A stretch of DNA of 29,986 bases from CBDUMN01 sp965368335 (GTDB lineage: Bacteria > Pseudomonadota > Alphaproteobacteria > Rhodospirillales > JAPHRK01). Positions 23,720-29,986 of the stretch are shown one piece after another (within the stretch, counting starts at the first letter, position 1; each line of letters starts with the position of its first letter). The notes under the pieces are model-generated. The model made no database searches, was not told the DNA's origin, and saw nothing but the letters and a program-made list of their open reading frames with translations. Made by a program: the position numbers and the translations under genes. The DNA is taken from assembly GCA_965368335.1 (NCBI GenBank), contig CBDUMN010000039.1, positions 1 to 29,986 on the forward strand. The letters run 5' to 3'.

Positions 23720-23828
23720 GAAATCACTTAGTCAGTGATTTCGCTTAAAGCGTGAATCCGCCCCTATCAATAGTTTAGAGGGCGATTCACGAGTTAGGTT
23801 TTCGCCCAATATGCGTATACCTAACTCG
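23720..23828 (+). promoter_or_regulatory. cluster of three stem-loops upstream of the HlyC-like gene
   Basis: Stem 1 is a perfect GAAATCACT-TAGTC-AGTGATTTC (23720-23742). Stem 2 pairs CGTGAATC-GCCC at 23751-23765 with GGGC-GATTCACG at 23777-23791. Stem 3 pairs CGAGTTAGGT (23790-23799) with ACCTAACTCG (23819-23828) perfectly. Stems 2 and 3 share two bases, so they compete at the junction. The last stem ends about 20 bases before an AAGGAG ribosome site. This could be a structured leader or part of a mobile repeat. Confidence 0.4.
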
Positions 23829-23866
23829 ACCGCGCTCTATGCGGTTTACAAGGAGCAGAGATAACC

Positions 23867-24196
23867 ATGACCACCGCCAGCACCGGAACCGGCAGCCGGA
23901 ATTTTAGGGTCAGCCCCGAGGTCGAGGAACGCCTCGCCCAGGGCGGCGCCAACAAGCTCAATCCCGGTTTTCCCCAATCTCCGATTGGCTTGGAAAAACG
24001 AGGACGCGGCTTTGCCGCACCCGAAGACTGGAACTCCGGCGACACCCTCTGGCTGGTCGACCTGGTCGCCCCCTTCGGCCGCCAAGACGACATGCTCAAC
24101 GAACTGCGCGCCTCGGCGCTCAAAGGCGAAACCCTCAAATTCCACCGCACCACACCAGACGGGAAGCGCGAAGTCGTCGAGCTGAAGGGGGAGTAG
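23867..24196 (+). CDS. HlyC/RtxC-like toxin acyltransferase, truncated N-terminus (probable remnant)
   Basis: Toxin-activating lysine acyltransferases (HlyC family) attach fatty acids to RTX toxins in the cytoplasm. The 109-residue product matches only the C-terminal half. EDWNSGDTLWLVDLVAPFG (53-71) corresponds to the HlyC segment EDWTSGDRKWFIDWIAPFG, including the functional Asp (Asp65 here), and the following helix and KFHRTTPDGKREVVELKG fit the family end. RVSPEVEERLAQG (14-26) resembles the preceding family segment, but the N-terminal region with the catalytic His is absent. The protein is therefore unlikely to be an active acyltransferase of the classical type. The frame is intact with a good AAGGAG site. 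No RTX toxin or type I secretion gene is nearby. Confidence 0.6.
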   Translation: MTTASTGTGSRNFRVSPEVEERLAQGGANKLNPGFPQSPIGLEKRGRGFAAPEDWNSGDTLWLVDLVAPFGRQDDMLNELRASALKGETLKFHRTTPDGKREVVELKGE

Positions 24197-24200
24197 GGGG

Positions 24201-24572
24201 GTGAAAATAGCAATCAGATTTCTTGTGATTGCAAATGTTTTAGCTCGTTTCTCTCAAATATTACTCTTGGTGGTCGTTGTGACTTCCTTTGTGTTGCGTG
24301 GAAATGCAGAATTACTAACATTCGGTTTTTATTCTATTGTGATAATTAGAGTTATTGTTTCTTTGACCATAGTTTATTTCTTGTGGAAAGAGAATGAGAT
24401 GGCGATTTATTTATCTATAATACATGATTATTATTCAATATCGATAGGTATTGGCTCTGGTGTTGTGAGTGTTGATTACCCGGAGGTAAATCTATTTGTT
24501 TTATCTTTAATTATTTCTATTTTGTTGTTGTTGGCGATTGGTGTTCGTAAGCACCTAAAGAAAAATAATTAG
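24201..24572 (+). CDS. small AT-rich membrane protein of unknown function
   Basis: The 123-residue product is very hydrophobic with about four predicted membrane helices (about 5-32, 40-61, 68-90, 94-114) and a basic tail (RKHLKKNN). No family was recognised. The start is GTG 24201, with a GGGGGAG ribosome site overlapping the end of the HlyC-like gene, which stops four bases earlier, so the pair may be co-transcribed. Codon use is strikingly AT-rich (many ATT, TTA and TTT codons) compared with all neighbours, which points to recent acquisition from a low-GC source. Repeats flank the pair on both sides. Confidence 0.6.
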   Translation: MKIAIRFLVIANVLARFSQILLLVVVVTSFVLRGNAELLTFGFYSIVIIRVIVSLTIVYFLWKENEMAIYLSIIHDYYSISIGIGSGVVSVDYPEVNLFVLSLIISILLLLAIGVRKHLKKNN

Positions 24573-24660
24573 TTCCGGGGACATCTAATAATTAGTTCCG
24601 TAATTAGTTCCGGCATCTGTAGTTCCGGTAGTTCCGGGTAGTTCTGGGTAGTTCTGGGGA
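24571..24660 (+). repeat. degenerate tandem repeat of AGTTCCGG units
   Basis: Seven copies of AGTTC(C/T)GG occur in 90 bases. The last four (24621, 24630, 24640, 24650) follow head to tail at 9-10 base spacing, and the first three are spaced by ATAATTA or TAATT-type linkers. The array ends in GGGGACGCCTTACTTAATTC, a sequence type often seen at REP-like element ends. Replication slippage of such an end would explain it. Confidence 0.6.
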
Positions 24661-24991
24661 CGCCTTACTTAATTCACCGAGTTTCGCCCTCCTACATACC
24701 AGTTTCAAGGCGGAGAGAGCGCGTTAGTGGGGACACGTAGCGCGTACATGTCCCCATAATGCTTCGGCAGAAACAGGAAAAAAATCTTGACATTTAGATT
24801 GAAGGGGAATATAAGCACTTGCATCAACGGGCGAGGTGCGCCTGAGAAAACCCCAACACTTAATTTTCAATAGCTAGTCTGCATTCGCTGGCCCGGATGA
24901 GGTCGTGGTGCGAACAGCGGGCATTGACTCCTCCGGGGTAAATCCGGGATGATCCGAACGACCGTTCTTTTTTTGTGAGGAGTCTCCCCCT
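24573..24991. other. repeat-rich intergenic region before the DsbA-fold isomerase gene
   Basis: The first half holds the AGTTCCGG array and the right GGGGACA hairpin. The rest (24763-24991) must contain the promoter of the isomerase gene; TTGACA at 24787-24792 is a possible -35 but no clear -10 follows at the usual distance. No gene was recognised. Confidence 0.45.
24729..24762 (-). repeat. GGGGACA-type hairpin repeat, right copy (inverted)
   Basis: GGGGACACGTA and TACATGTCCCC form an 11-bp stem with one mismatch around GCGC. On the minus strand it reads GCATTATGGGGACATGT, matching the left copy at 23650-23666 in 16 of 17 positions. The two copies face each other across about 1.1 kb that contains the HlyC-like and AT-rich genes. 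Confidence 0.55.
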
Positions 24992-25591
24992 ATGACCGAC
25001 AAGCCCGTTGTTGAATTCTGGTTCGAGTTCGCCAGCACCTATAGCTATCCTGCGGCGATGCGGGTTGAGGAGGTCGCCGGGGCGGCGGGTGTTGCTGTGG
25101 TTTGGCGGCCGTTTCTTTTGGGGCCGATCTTTCAATCTCAGGGCTGGGACAACAGCCCGTTCAATATCTATCCGGCCAAGGGGGCCTATATGTGGCGCGA
25201 CATGGAGCGGGTTTGCGAGGCTCAGGGCCTTCCGTTTCAGCGACCCTCGGCCTTTCCGCGCAACGGGCTTCTGGCGGCCCGCGTGTCGTTCGCCTGCGCC
25301 GAGGAGCCCTGGTCGCCAGCCTTCGTGCGCAGTGTTTACGCCGCCAATTTCGCCGAAGACATGGACATCAGTGATGTGGGGGTGATCGGCGCGCTGCTGG
25401 CTGGGCAGGGGCAAGCGCCCGAGCCGATCCTCGAAGCGGCCCAGTCGCCGGAAAACAAGGAGGCGCTCAAAAACCAGACCATGCAGGCCAAGGAAAACGG
25501 CCTGTTCGGTGCGCCGAGCTTCGTCGTCGGCGAAGAACTGTTCTGGGGCAACGACCGCCTGGAGCAGGCCGTCGAATGGGCGATGCGATGA
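24992..25591 (+). CDS. 2-hydroxychromene-2-carboxylate isomerase / DsbA-fold family protein
   Basis: The 199-residue protein belongs to the GST-kappa/HCCA isomerase branch of the thioredoxin superfamily, whose members perform glutathione-dependent isomerisation in aromatic breakdown or related thiol chemistry. The start VVEFWFEFASTYSYPAA has Ser in place of an active-site Cys, as in true HCCA isomerases. The conserved WRPFLLGPIFQ and the late GLFGAPSFVVGEELFWGNDRL (cis-Pro region and C-terminal motif) match the family. The ATG at 24992 has TGAGGAG upstream. No aromatic catabolic genes lie nearby, so the substrate is unknown. Confidence 0.88.
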   Translation: MTDKPVVEFWFEFASTYSYPAAMRVEEVAGAAGVAVVWRPFLLGPIFQSQGWDNSPFNIYPAKGAYMWRDMERVCEAQGLPFQRPSAFPRNGLLAARVSFACAEEPWSPAFVRSVYAANFAEDMDISDVGVIGALLAGQGQAPEPILEAAQSPENKEALKNQTMQAKENGLFGAPSFVVGEELFWGNDRLEQAVEWAMR

Positions 25592-25592
25592 A

Positions 25593-25635
25593 CCATCACT
25601 CCGGGTTCGGGCGTTGTCCGCTCCGGAATGATGGA
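25593..25635 (+). terminator. hairpin between convergent isomerase and antitoxin genes
   Basis: CCATCACTCCGG and CCGGAATGATGG pair over 12 bases with one mismatch, enclosing an 18-base loop. It directly follows the isomerase stop. The following pyrimidine-rich CTCTTCTCTT suggests a terminator on the plus strand, of moderate quality. Confidence 0.45.
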
Positions 25636-25655
25636 CCGGCTCTTCTCTTAAGTTC

Positions 25656-26009
25656 CTACAAAGCGATGTCGGTCTGGATGCGGTCGCACTCCACGTAAAG
25701 GTCTTCATTGGAAATGAGACCGGCGGCGCGTAATACTTTGACGTCGTCATAGACCCGGCGATAATCCCGATGCAGGTTCTGGCTTAAGGAGCGGATGCTC
25801 TTTTCCGGGTGTTTATGAAGATATCGGAGTAATTCCAGGCGTTTTCCCGTCAGCGCTTTGGACAGGCCTTCCCAGGATTCGAAGGTAATATGCCGCTCAT
25901 CGACCGATTGCCCGGCTTCGGCCCGTTTCCAAGCGCTCTTGAACCGGCGCCCCATATCGTCGAGAGTGTCGACATGGACGTGGAGTTTGCTCTCGGTTTT
26001 CCTGGTCAT
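25656..26009 (-). CDS. winged-HTH antitoxin-type regulator (HVO_A0114 family) of a TumE system
   Basis: The 117-residue product has a winged helix-turn-helix at about 52-106 (GKRLELLRYLHKHPEKSIRSLSQ... then a YDDVKVLRAAGLI recognition and wing region). This type, named after Haloferax HVO_A0114, is the usual partner of TumE/DUF6516 toxins. The N-terminal 45 residues are basic and helical and may bind the toxin. Its start overlaps the toxin gene by four bases (ATGA). In such pairs the regulator neutralises the toxin and represses the shared promoter; the palindrome before the toxin gene is the likely operator. Confidence 0.75.
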   Translation of the reverse strand: MTRKTESKLHVHVDTLDDMGRRFKSAWKRAEAGQSVDERHITFESWEGLSKALTGKRLELLRYLHKHPEKSIRSLSQNLHRDYRRVYDDVKVLRAAGLISNEDLYVECDRIQTDIAL

Positions 26010-26290
26010 GAGCGTTGCTCCTTCACGTCGTTTAGAAAATCATCAATCAATCGGTCGATGGAGACAAAAACATAAGCTGTTTCCTTGTCCAGAATATGCT
26101 TGTGATCGCCTTTCCCCCGCTCGTTATCGTATCCGATAATCCGTTTTCCCGGCCGCCCATAGAATAAGCTGTATTTGAGCCGATGTTCCGAGGGTGGTAC
26201 GGGCTCCGGGGTTTGCCAAATGGTCATTTCGACAAGTGCGCCGTCATCGAAGGTGTAGCGGTCCTTGAAGATGAGTTTTGCGTTTGGCAT
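26006..26290 (-). CDS. TumE-family (DUF6516) toxin
   Basis: The 94-residue protein carries the TumE/DUF6516 pattern: a beta-rich N-terminus (FDDGALVEMTIWQTPEP), HRLKYSLFYG, and the signature RIIGYDNERGKGDHKH (about 50-65) with paired Asp, Lys and His residues likely to form the active site. Toxins of this family are thought to act as RNases or translation blockers, but this is not shown here. It is the first gene of a two-gene unit with the HTH antitoxin. No ribosome site precedes its ATG (26290), and a promoter lies directly upstream, suggesting leaderless translation. Confidence 0.78.
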   Translation of the reverse strand: MPNAKLIFKDRYTFDDGALVEMTIWQTPEPVPPSEHRLKYSLFYGRPGKRIIGYDNERGKGDHKHILDKETAYVFVSIDRLIDDFLNDVKEQRS

Positions 26291-26295
26291 GAAAG

Positions 26296-26325
26296 ATTAT
26301 GTCATGCAATGACATATGATGTCAA
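26296..26325 (-). promoter_or_regulatory. promoter and operator of the toxin-antitoxin unit
   Basis: On the minus strand TTGACA (26320-26325, perfect -35) and CATAAT (26296-26301) are 18 bases apart. The spacer contains the perfect palindrome TATGTCAT-GCA-ATGACATA (26298-26316), a likely autorepression site. A second imperfect copy (ATATGA ... GTCATAT) covers about 26314-26334. The -10 ends only five bases before the toxin ATG, so the predicted transcript starts at or next to the start codon. Confidence 0.6.
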
Positions 26326-26356
26326 CTGTCATATAAGGTGTTGTTTTCCTTCTGGG

Positions 26357-27016
26357 CTATTCCAGCTCTTCACGCATTTCTTTGAGCGCCAGGACGGCTC
26401 TGGTGCGGTTGTCGACGCCCAGGACCTTGAGGATTTTGGTGACATAGGTTTTGACGGTGGAGAGGTTGAGGCTCAGGCGTTCGCTAATTTCCTGGTTGGA
26501 CATGCCTTCGGCCAGCAGGTCCAAGACTTCAAGCTGTCGGACGGAGAGGTCTTCGAGCGGTGTGCCGGTCAGTGGCAGGCTGGCTTCCGGGGCCAGTGAT
26601 CCGCCGTTTTCGGTCAGGCCGCCGAGGACCGGCGGCACATATGCGCCGCCCGCCCGAACCAGTTGGAAGATATTGGCGATCAGCGACTCATCGGTCGATT
26701 TAGGGATGAAGGCGCGCACCCCCTTGGCCAGGACGGCGCGCATTTTTTCCGGGCTTTCAAGGGCTGAAAACACGACCACCGGGGCCGGATTGGCTTTTTC
26801 CACCAATTCGCTTAACGAGTCGATGCCGCCTGCGCCGGGCATCTTGAGATCGAGGATCACTAAATCCAGGCCGTCCTCGTTTTCGCAGGCCTCGCGAGCC
26901 TGACCGAAATTGATCGCCTCGACAGCTTCGACCGGCTCGCCGATTTCTTCGAGGATCATTTTAAGACCGCTCCGGACAATGGAGTGATCGTCGGCGATAA
27001 GGACTTTCATCTGCAT
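26357..27016 (-). CDS. NarL/FixJ-family response regulator
   Basis: The 219-residue regulator has a receiver domain (about 3-122) with the acidic pair Asp9-Asp10, phospho-acceptor Asp56 in LVILDLKMPG, a Ser/Thr switch in VVVFSA and Lys in FIPKS. A linker follows, then a LuxR-type HTH (about 153-212; LSVRQLEVLDLLAEGMSNQEI ... STVKTYVTKILKVLG). The ATG at 27016 has AGGATCT upstream. It stands alone, without an adjacent kinase. The orphan PilJ-type kinase next to nap, about 3.6 kb away, is a possible partner, since NarX-like sensors pair with NarL-type regulators. Confidence 0.9.
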   Translation of the reverse strand: MQMKVLIADDHSIVRSGLKMILEEIGEPVEAVEAINFGQAREACENEDGLDLVILDLKMPGAGGIDSLSELVEKANPAPVVVFSALESPEKMRAVLAKGVRAFIPKSTDESLIANIFQLVRAGGAYVPPVLGGLTENGGSLAPEASLPLTGTPLEDLSVRQLEVLDLLAEGMSNQEISERLSLNLSTVKTYVTKILKVLGVDNRTRAVLALKEMREELE

Positions 27017-27199
27017 GAGATCCTAAAGGTGGTTAATTTAGCGCGGACCTTTAAGTGAATCCGACCTCGTTCTTATAGCGGCAGTGCGCTCAATATAACT
27101 TAGCTTTAAGCAAGCATACCCCATTGCGAAAGGTCAACAATCGGCGTAGGTTGCCCGCATTCTTTTCGACACATTATTTATTATGGAGAGGTTTTTCCC

Positions 27200-28408
27200 A
27201 TGGCGTTCATCGCTTCCCGTCTGTCACGCATCAAACCGTCGCCGACGATCGCCGTAACCACCAAAGCCGCCGAACTGAAGGCTGCCGGTATGGACGTTAT
27301 CGGCCTGGGCGCCGGTGAACCGGACTTCGACACGCCCGAGCACATCAAAGACGCGGCGGCAGAAGCCATGAAAGCGGGAAAAACCAAGTACACTCCGGTG
27401 CCGGGCACTGTCGAGCTGCGCCAAGCCATCTGCGCCAAACTCGAACGCGACAATGGCCTTAAATATACCCCCGAAATGATTTCGGTCGGCTGCGGCGGCA
27501 AGCAGACCATTTACAACGCTCTGATGGCGACCATCGATCCGGGTGATGAAGTGGTGATCCCCGCACCTTATTGGGTGTCCTATCCCGATATCACCCTGCT
27601 GGCCGAAGGCGAGCCGGTGTTCGTCGCCTGTCCGGGCGAGAACAATTTCAAGCTCAAGCCTGAAGACCTGGATAAGGCGATCACCAAGAAAACCAAATGG
27701 GTGATCCTGAATTCGCCCTCCAACCCGACCGGTGCGGCCTACAGCCATGATGAGATGAAAGCCATTACCGATGTGCTGATGAAGCCGGAAAACAGCCATG
27801 TCTGGGTGATGACCGACGATATGTACGAATTCATCGTTTACGATGATTTCAAGTTCGTTACCCCGGCCCAGGTCGAACCCGGCCTGTTCGACCGTACCCT
27901 GACGCTGAATGGCGTTTCGAAGGCCTACGCCATGACCGGCTGGCGGGTCGGCTATGCGGCGGGCCCCGTCGAGGTGATCAAGGCGATGAACAAAATTCAG
28001 AGCCAGAGCACGACCCACACCAGCTCGGTCAGTCAGGCCGCCGCCGTGGCTGCGCTTAACGGACCGCACGATTTCGTCGCCAAGAACAACGCGCTGTTCA
28101 GAACGCGCCGCGATCTGGTCGTCAAGATGCTCAACGACTGTGAAGGCCTGAGCTGCGCCACGCCGGAAGGCGCATTTTATGTCTATCCGTCCTGCGAGGG
28201 CGTTATCGGCAAGACCACGCCGGAGGGTAAAAAGATCGAAACTGACGGCGACTTTGTCACCTACCTGCTGGAAAGCGAAGGGGTTGCCGCCGTTCAGGGC
28301 GAGGCCTTCGGTTTGTCGCCTTACTTCCGGGTGTCCTACGCGACGTCGAACGAAGCGCTGGAAGAAGCCTGCAAGCGGATCAAGAAAGCCTGCGCCGCGC
28401 TGAAATAA
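27200..28408 (+). CDS. class I aspartate aminotransferase (PLP-dependent)
   Basis: The 402-residue enzyme transfers amino groups between aspartate (or prephenate in some alphaproteobacterial members) and 2-oxo acids. Fold type I features are clear: IGLGAGEPDFDTP (34-46), YTPVPGTVELR, the SNPTG motif (174-178), MTDDMYE, and the PLP Lys241 in LNGVSKAYAMTGWRVGYAAGP. The C-terminal carboxylate-binding Arg is in SPYFRVSYATS. It fits the subgroup Ib enzymes common in alphaproteobacteria, often named aspC or aatA. The ATG at 27200 follows GGAGAGG. It is monocistronic, ended by a strong hairpin. Confidence 0.94.
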   Translation: MAFIASRLSRIKPSPTIAVTTKAAELKAAGMDVIGLGAGEPDFDTPEHIKDAAAEAMKAGKTKYTPVPGTVELRQAICAKLERDNGLKYTPEMISVGCGGKQTIYNALMATIDPGDEVVIPAPYWVSYPDITLLAEGEPVFVACPGENNFKLKPEDLDKAITKKTKWVILNSPSNPTGAAYSHDEMKAITDVLMKPENSHVWVMTDDMYEFIVYDDFKFVTPAQVEPGLFDRTLTLNGVSKAYAMTGWRVGYAAGPVEVIKAMNKIQSQSTTHTSSVSQAAAVAALNGPHDFVAKNNALFRTRRDLVVKMLNDCEGLSCATPEGAFYVYPSCEGVIGKTTPEGKKIETDGDFVTYLLESEGVAAVQGEAFGLSPYFRVSYATSNEALEEACKRIKKACAALK

Positions 28409-28426
28409 ATTTAAGACCATTTCAGG

Positions 28427-28460
28427 AAAAGCCGCCTCCTTGAGGAGGGCGGCTTTTCTT
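28427..28460 (+). terminator. Rho-independent terminator of the aminotransferase gene
   Basis: AAAAGCCGCCTCC (28427-28439) pairs with GGAGGGCGGCTTTT (28444-28457) with one bulged base around TTGA, followed by CTT. It lies 19 bases after the stop codon. Confidence 0.85.
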
Positions 28461-28798
28461 ATGCCTGGGGCCCTTCAAGCCCCTCCTATAGGCAATGCTT
28501 ATAACCTAAATTGCTAAATAATATTTCCCCTATGGTGGTTGTAAAATATACGATTTTGAAGGTGCTGTGCAGGATTCTTGAATTTGAAAGAGTCAAAGGA
28601 ATGAAGGCCGCAAATCAATACAGTCCGGCATTGCATTTGGGAATTCGCATTCCGTTTGCTTAAGAGGACGACCGAAGGGATACGAACTTTTTTGAGGGTC
28701 AAATCTTTAGTCCTTGCTGGCAGAGCTGAGCAAAGACAAGTGGGAAAATTTGCTCGGGTAGGAACCTGCTCTGTTTCATTCTTAGGAGACCAAATACT
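28461..28798. other. intergenic region upstream of the cytochrome c peroxidase gene
   Basis: The region must hold the peroxidase promoter. It contains TTTGA-GGG-TCAAA (28691-28703), a short palindrome resembling an FNR site but with a 3-base core instead of the required 6, and a small GGAAT/ATTCC hairpin near 28640. A ribosome site (TAGGAG) lies just before the gene. No other gene was recognised. Confidence 0.4.
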
Positions 28799-29788
28799 AT
28801 GAGGAAGATTGTACTCGCAACCGCTGCAGCGATTATCATGGCTGCATCGCCTACTATCGCAAGTGATGAACCAATTTCGCCAATCAAGCCGTACAAAGCG
28901 GCAAACCCGGCCATGGTGGAGCTGGGCAAAAAGCTTTTCTTCGATCCTCGCCTGTCGAAATCCGGCTTTATTTCGTGCAACTCGTGCCACAACCTTTCCA
29001 TGGGCGGGACGGACAACCTGAAGACCTCAATCGGCCACAACTGGCAGAAGGGCCCGATCAACGCGCCAACGGTGCTTAACTCGAGCCTCAACTTAGCCCA
29101 GTTCTGGGACGGTCGTGCGCTGACCCTACAGGATCAGGCCGGCGGCCCCATCGCCAACCCGGGCGAAATGGCTGCCACGCATACCCTGGCGCTGGCGGTT
29201 CTTCAGTCGATCCCGGCCTATGTCGCCGAGTACAAGAAAGTATTCAACTCCGACAAGATCACCGTCGATGGCGTGACTAAAGCGATTGCCGAATTCGAAG
29301 AAACCCTGGTTACTCCCAACTCGCGTTTCGATAAGTGGTTGATGGGCGATAAGAAGGCTCTCTCCGCACAGGAAGTGGCGGGTTACGAGTTGTTCAAAGA
29401 TTCCGGCTGCACGGCCTGTCATAACGGTTCGGCCGCTGGCGGCAACACCTACGAGAAGATGGGTGTCGTCGAGCCTTATCAGTCGACCAGCCCGGCAGAG
29501 GGTCGCGTCGCCGTCACCAAAGACGAAGCCGACCGTTTCTACTTCAAGGTGCCGACGCTGCGAAATGTCGAGCTGACCTATCCGTACTTCCACGATGGCG
29601 AAGCCGAATCGCTGACCGAAGCGGTTGACGTCATGGGCCGCATCCAGCTCGGTAAGAAGTTCACGGATAAAGAAAACGCCAGCATCGTCGCCTTCCTGAA
29701 GTCGATGACCGGCGATCAGCCTGACTTCAAACTGCCGATTCTGCCGCCTTCGAACGACAATACTCCGAAGCCGACGCCGTTCGATTGA
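28799..29788 (+). CDS. di-haem cytochrome c peroxidase (CcpA/MauG superfamily)
   Basis: This periplasmic enzyme reduces H2O2 to water using electrons from small c-type cytochromes. The 329-residue precursor has a signal peptide (1-22, cleavage near IAS-D). The peroxidatic haem site is CNSCH (60-64) and the electron-transfer haem site is CTACH (204-208). Family markers include LGKKLFFDPRLS, FWDGRA, NPGEM, and VPTLRNVELTYPYFHDG. The length matches classical bacterial CCPs. The ATG at 28799 follows TAGGAG. The next gene, a NapC/NirT-type cytochrome, starts 69 bases downstream on the same strand. Confidence 0.94.
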   Translation: MRKIVLATAAAIIMAASPTIASDEPISPIKPYKAANPAMVELGKKLFFDPRLSKSGFISCNSCHNLSMGGTDNLKTSIGHNWQKGPINAPTVLNSSLNLAQFWDGRALTLQDQAGGPIANPGEMAATHTLALAVLQSIPAYVAEYKKVFNSDKITVDGVTKAIAEFEETLVTPNSRFDKWLMGDKKALSAQEVAGYELFKDSGCTACHNGSAAGGNTYEKMGVVEPYQSTSPAEGRVAVTKDEADRFYFKVPTLRNVELTYPYFHDGEAESLTEAVDVMGRIQLGKKFTDKENASIVAFLKSMTGDQPDFKLPILPPSNDNTPKPTPFD

Positions 29789-29856
29789 TCGGATTGATCT
29801 CAATAGGGCCGGGCGTCAGGGATGGCGCCCGGCTCCTTCTTTTTTGGGTGTGTGGG

Positions 29857-29986
29857 ATGCGAAAGATTGTCTTGGGTGGATTGCTGGGCATCGTCGTCGG
29901 TGTGATCGCCTGGGGTGGGTTTAACACCGCTCTTGAGGCCACCAACAAAATGTCTTTCTGCATCAGCTGTCACGTTATGCGCGACA
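29857..29986 (+). CDS. NapC/NirT-family multihaem c-type cytochrome, N-terminal part (cut by window edge)
   Basis: Only 43 codons are visible. The translation has an N-terminal membrane anchor (IVLGGLLGIVVGVIAWGGF) followed by NTALEATNKMSFCISCHVMRD, with the first haem site CISCH and the following MRD. This is the pattern of NapC/NirT/NrfH-type quinol dehydrogenases, which carry electrons from the quinol pool to periplasmic reductases. It could be the NapC missing from the nap operon, or a donor to the cytochrome c peroxidase next to it. It has no clear ribosome site. The rest of the gene is needed to tell NapC (four haems, about 200 residues) from related cytochromes. Confidence 0.75.
   Translation, partial: MRKIVLGGLLGIVVGVIAWGGFNTALEATNKMSFCISCHVMRD

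Larger units (their letters stand above)
23399..23866. other. hairpin-rich intergenic region before the HlyC-like gene
   Basis: No gene was recognised. The region contains a GGCGGCG/CGCCGCC hairpin near 23590-23613, a REP-like GGGGACA hairpin (23657-23696), and three stem-loops packed into 23720-23828. This density of inverted repeats is unusual for the window and marks an accessory patch. Confidence 0.5.

Noticed and set aside
23790..23828. GTTAGGT ... ACCTAAC pair resembling integron attC core sites
   Set aside because: The consensus order in attC is RYYYAAC then GTTRRRY; here the order is reversed, the spacing is short, and there is no integrase gene or cassette array.
24571..24660. CRISPR-like repeat array
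   Set aside because: Units are 8-10 bases, imperfect and partly adjacent, without spacers of uniform length, and no cas genes are present.
27224..28420. 398-codon open frame antisense to the aminotransferase gene
   Set aside because: It mirrors the GC-rich codon pattern of a firmly identified PLP enzyme on the plus strand and shows no family features or ribosome site.
28691..28703. TTTGA-GGG-TCAAA as an FNR site for the peroxidase gene
   Set aside because: The half-sites are separated by 3 bases between TTGA and TCAA instead of 6, so the two FNR subunits could not both bind in the usual way.

Overview
The window looks like chromosome of an alphaproteobacterium, most like the Rhodospirillales (Magnetospirillum/Magnetovibrio type). 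This rests on overall protein style, a periplasmic nitrate reductase operon in the order napFDAGHB, a UvrA whose first zinc-finger Cys pair reads CPVS (a form I recall from alphaproteobacteria), and a GTTC-N7-GTTC-like SOS box before uvrB. Genus placement is inference. No rRNA, tRNA, CRISPR array or intact transposase was seen.

Layout. 1-1340: the 5' end of uvrB and an LpxR-like outer-membrane lipid A deacylase. 1452-3332: a methyltransferase broken by a 7-G run, then two tandem paralogous small genes of unknown function, each with a matching promoter, next to a 103-bp inverted-repeat element. 3333-6206: uvrA. 6356-11554: an acyltransferase, a bacteriohemerythrin, a PAS histidine kinase, and a two-gene unit of a receiver-domain protein and a phytoene-desaturase-like flavoprotein. 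11774-12307: ssb. 12374-15336: a kaiC-kaiB-histidine kinase operon with overlapping or near-touching genes. 15447-15704: glutaredoxin. 15858-21442: the nap operon, without napC or napE. 21944-23398: a divergent histidine kinase with a PilJ/NarX-like sensor region. 23399-24991: a patch rich in hairpin repeats that holds an HlyC-like acyltransferase remnant and an AT-rich membrane-protein gene. 24992-28408: a DsbA-fold isomerase, a TumE-type toxin-antitoxin pair, a NarL-type regulator and an aspartate aminotransferase. 28799-29986: a di-haem cytochrome c peroxidase and the 5' end of a NapC/NirT-type multihaem cytochrome.

How the genes may work together. The nap operon encodes the Mo-dependent nitrate reductase NapA, its di-haem partner NapB, its chaperone NapD and the iron-sulfur proteins NapF, NapG and NapH. 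NapGH can take electrons from quinol, and the NapC-like protein at the right edge could be the missing donor. A candidate FNR-type class II promoter, and the PilJ-type kinase transcribed away from nap, suggest control by oxygen and possibly nitrate. Hemerythrin, cytochrome c peroxidase and glutaredoxin fit a redox and respiratory theme.

The most notable system is kaiC-kaiB-kinase. This is a KaiA-less Kai module in a non-cyanobacterium. Its KaiC keeps both Walker A motifs, the paired catalytic acidic residues and a Ser-Thr pair at the expected autophosphorylation site, and has a long C-terminal coiled-coil tail. The co-transcribed kinase is a natural output candidate. Also worth attention are the tandem small-gene duplication with its duplicated promoter, the toxin-antitoxin promoter that appears to give a leaderless mRNA, and the repeat-flanked HlyC remnant.
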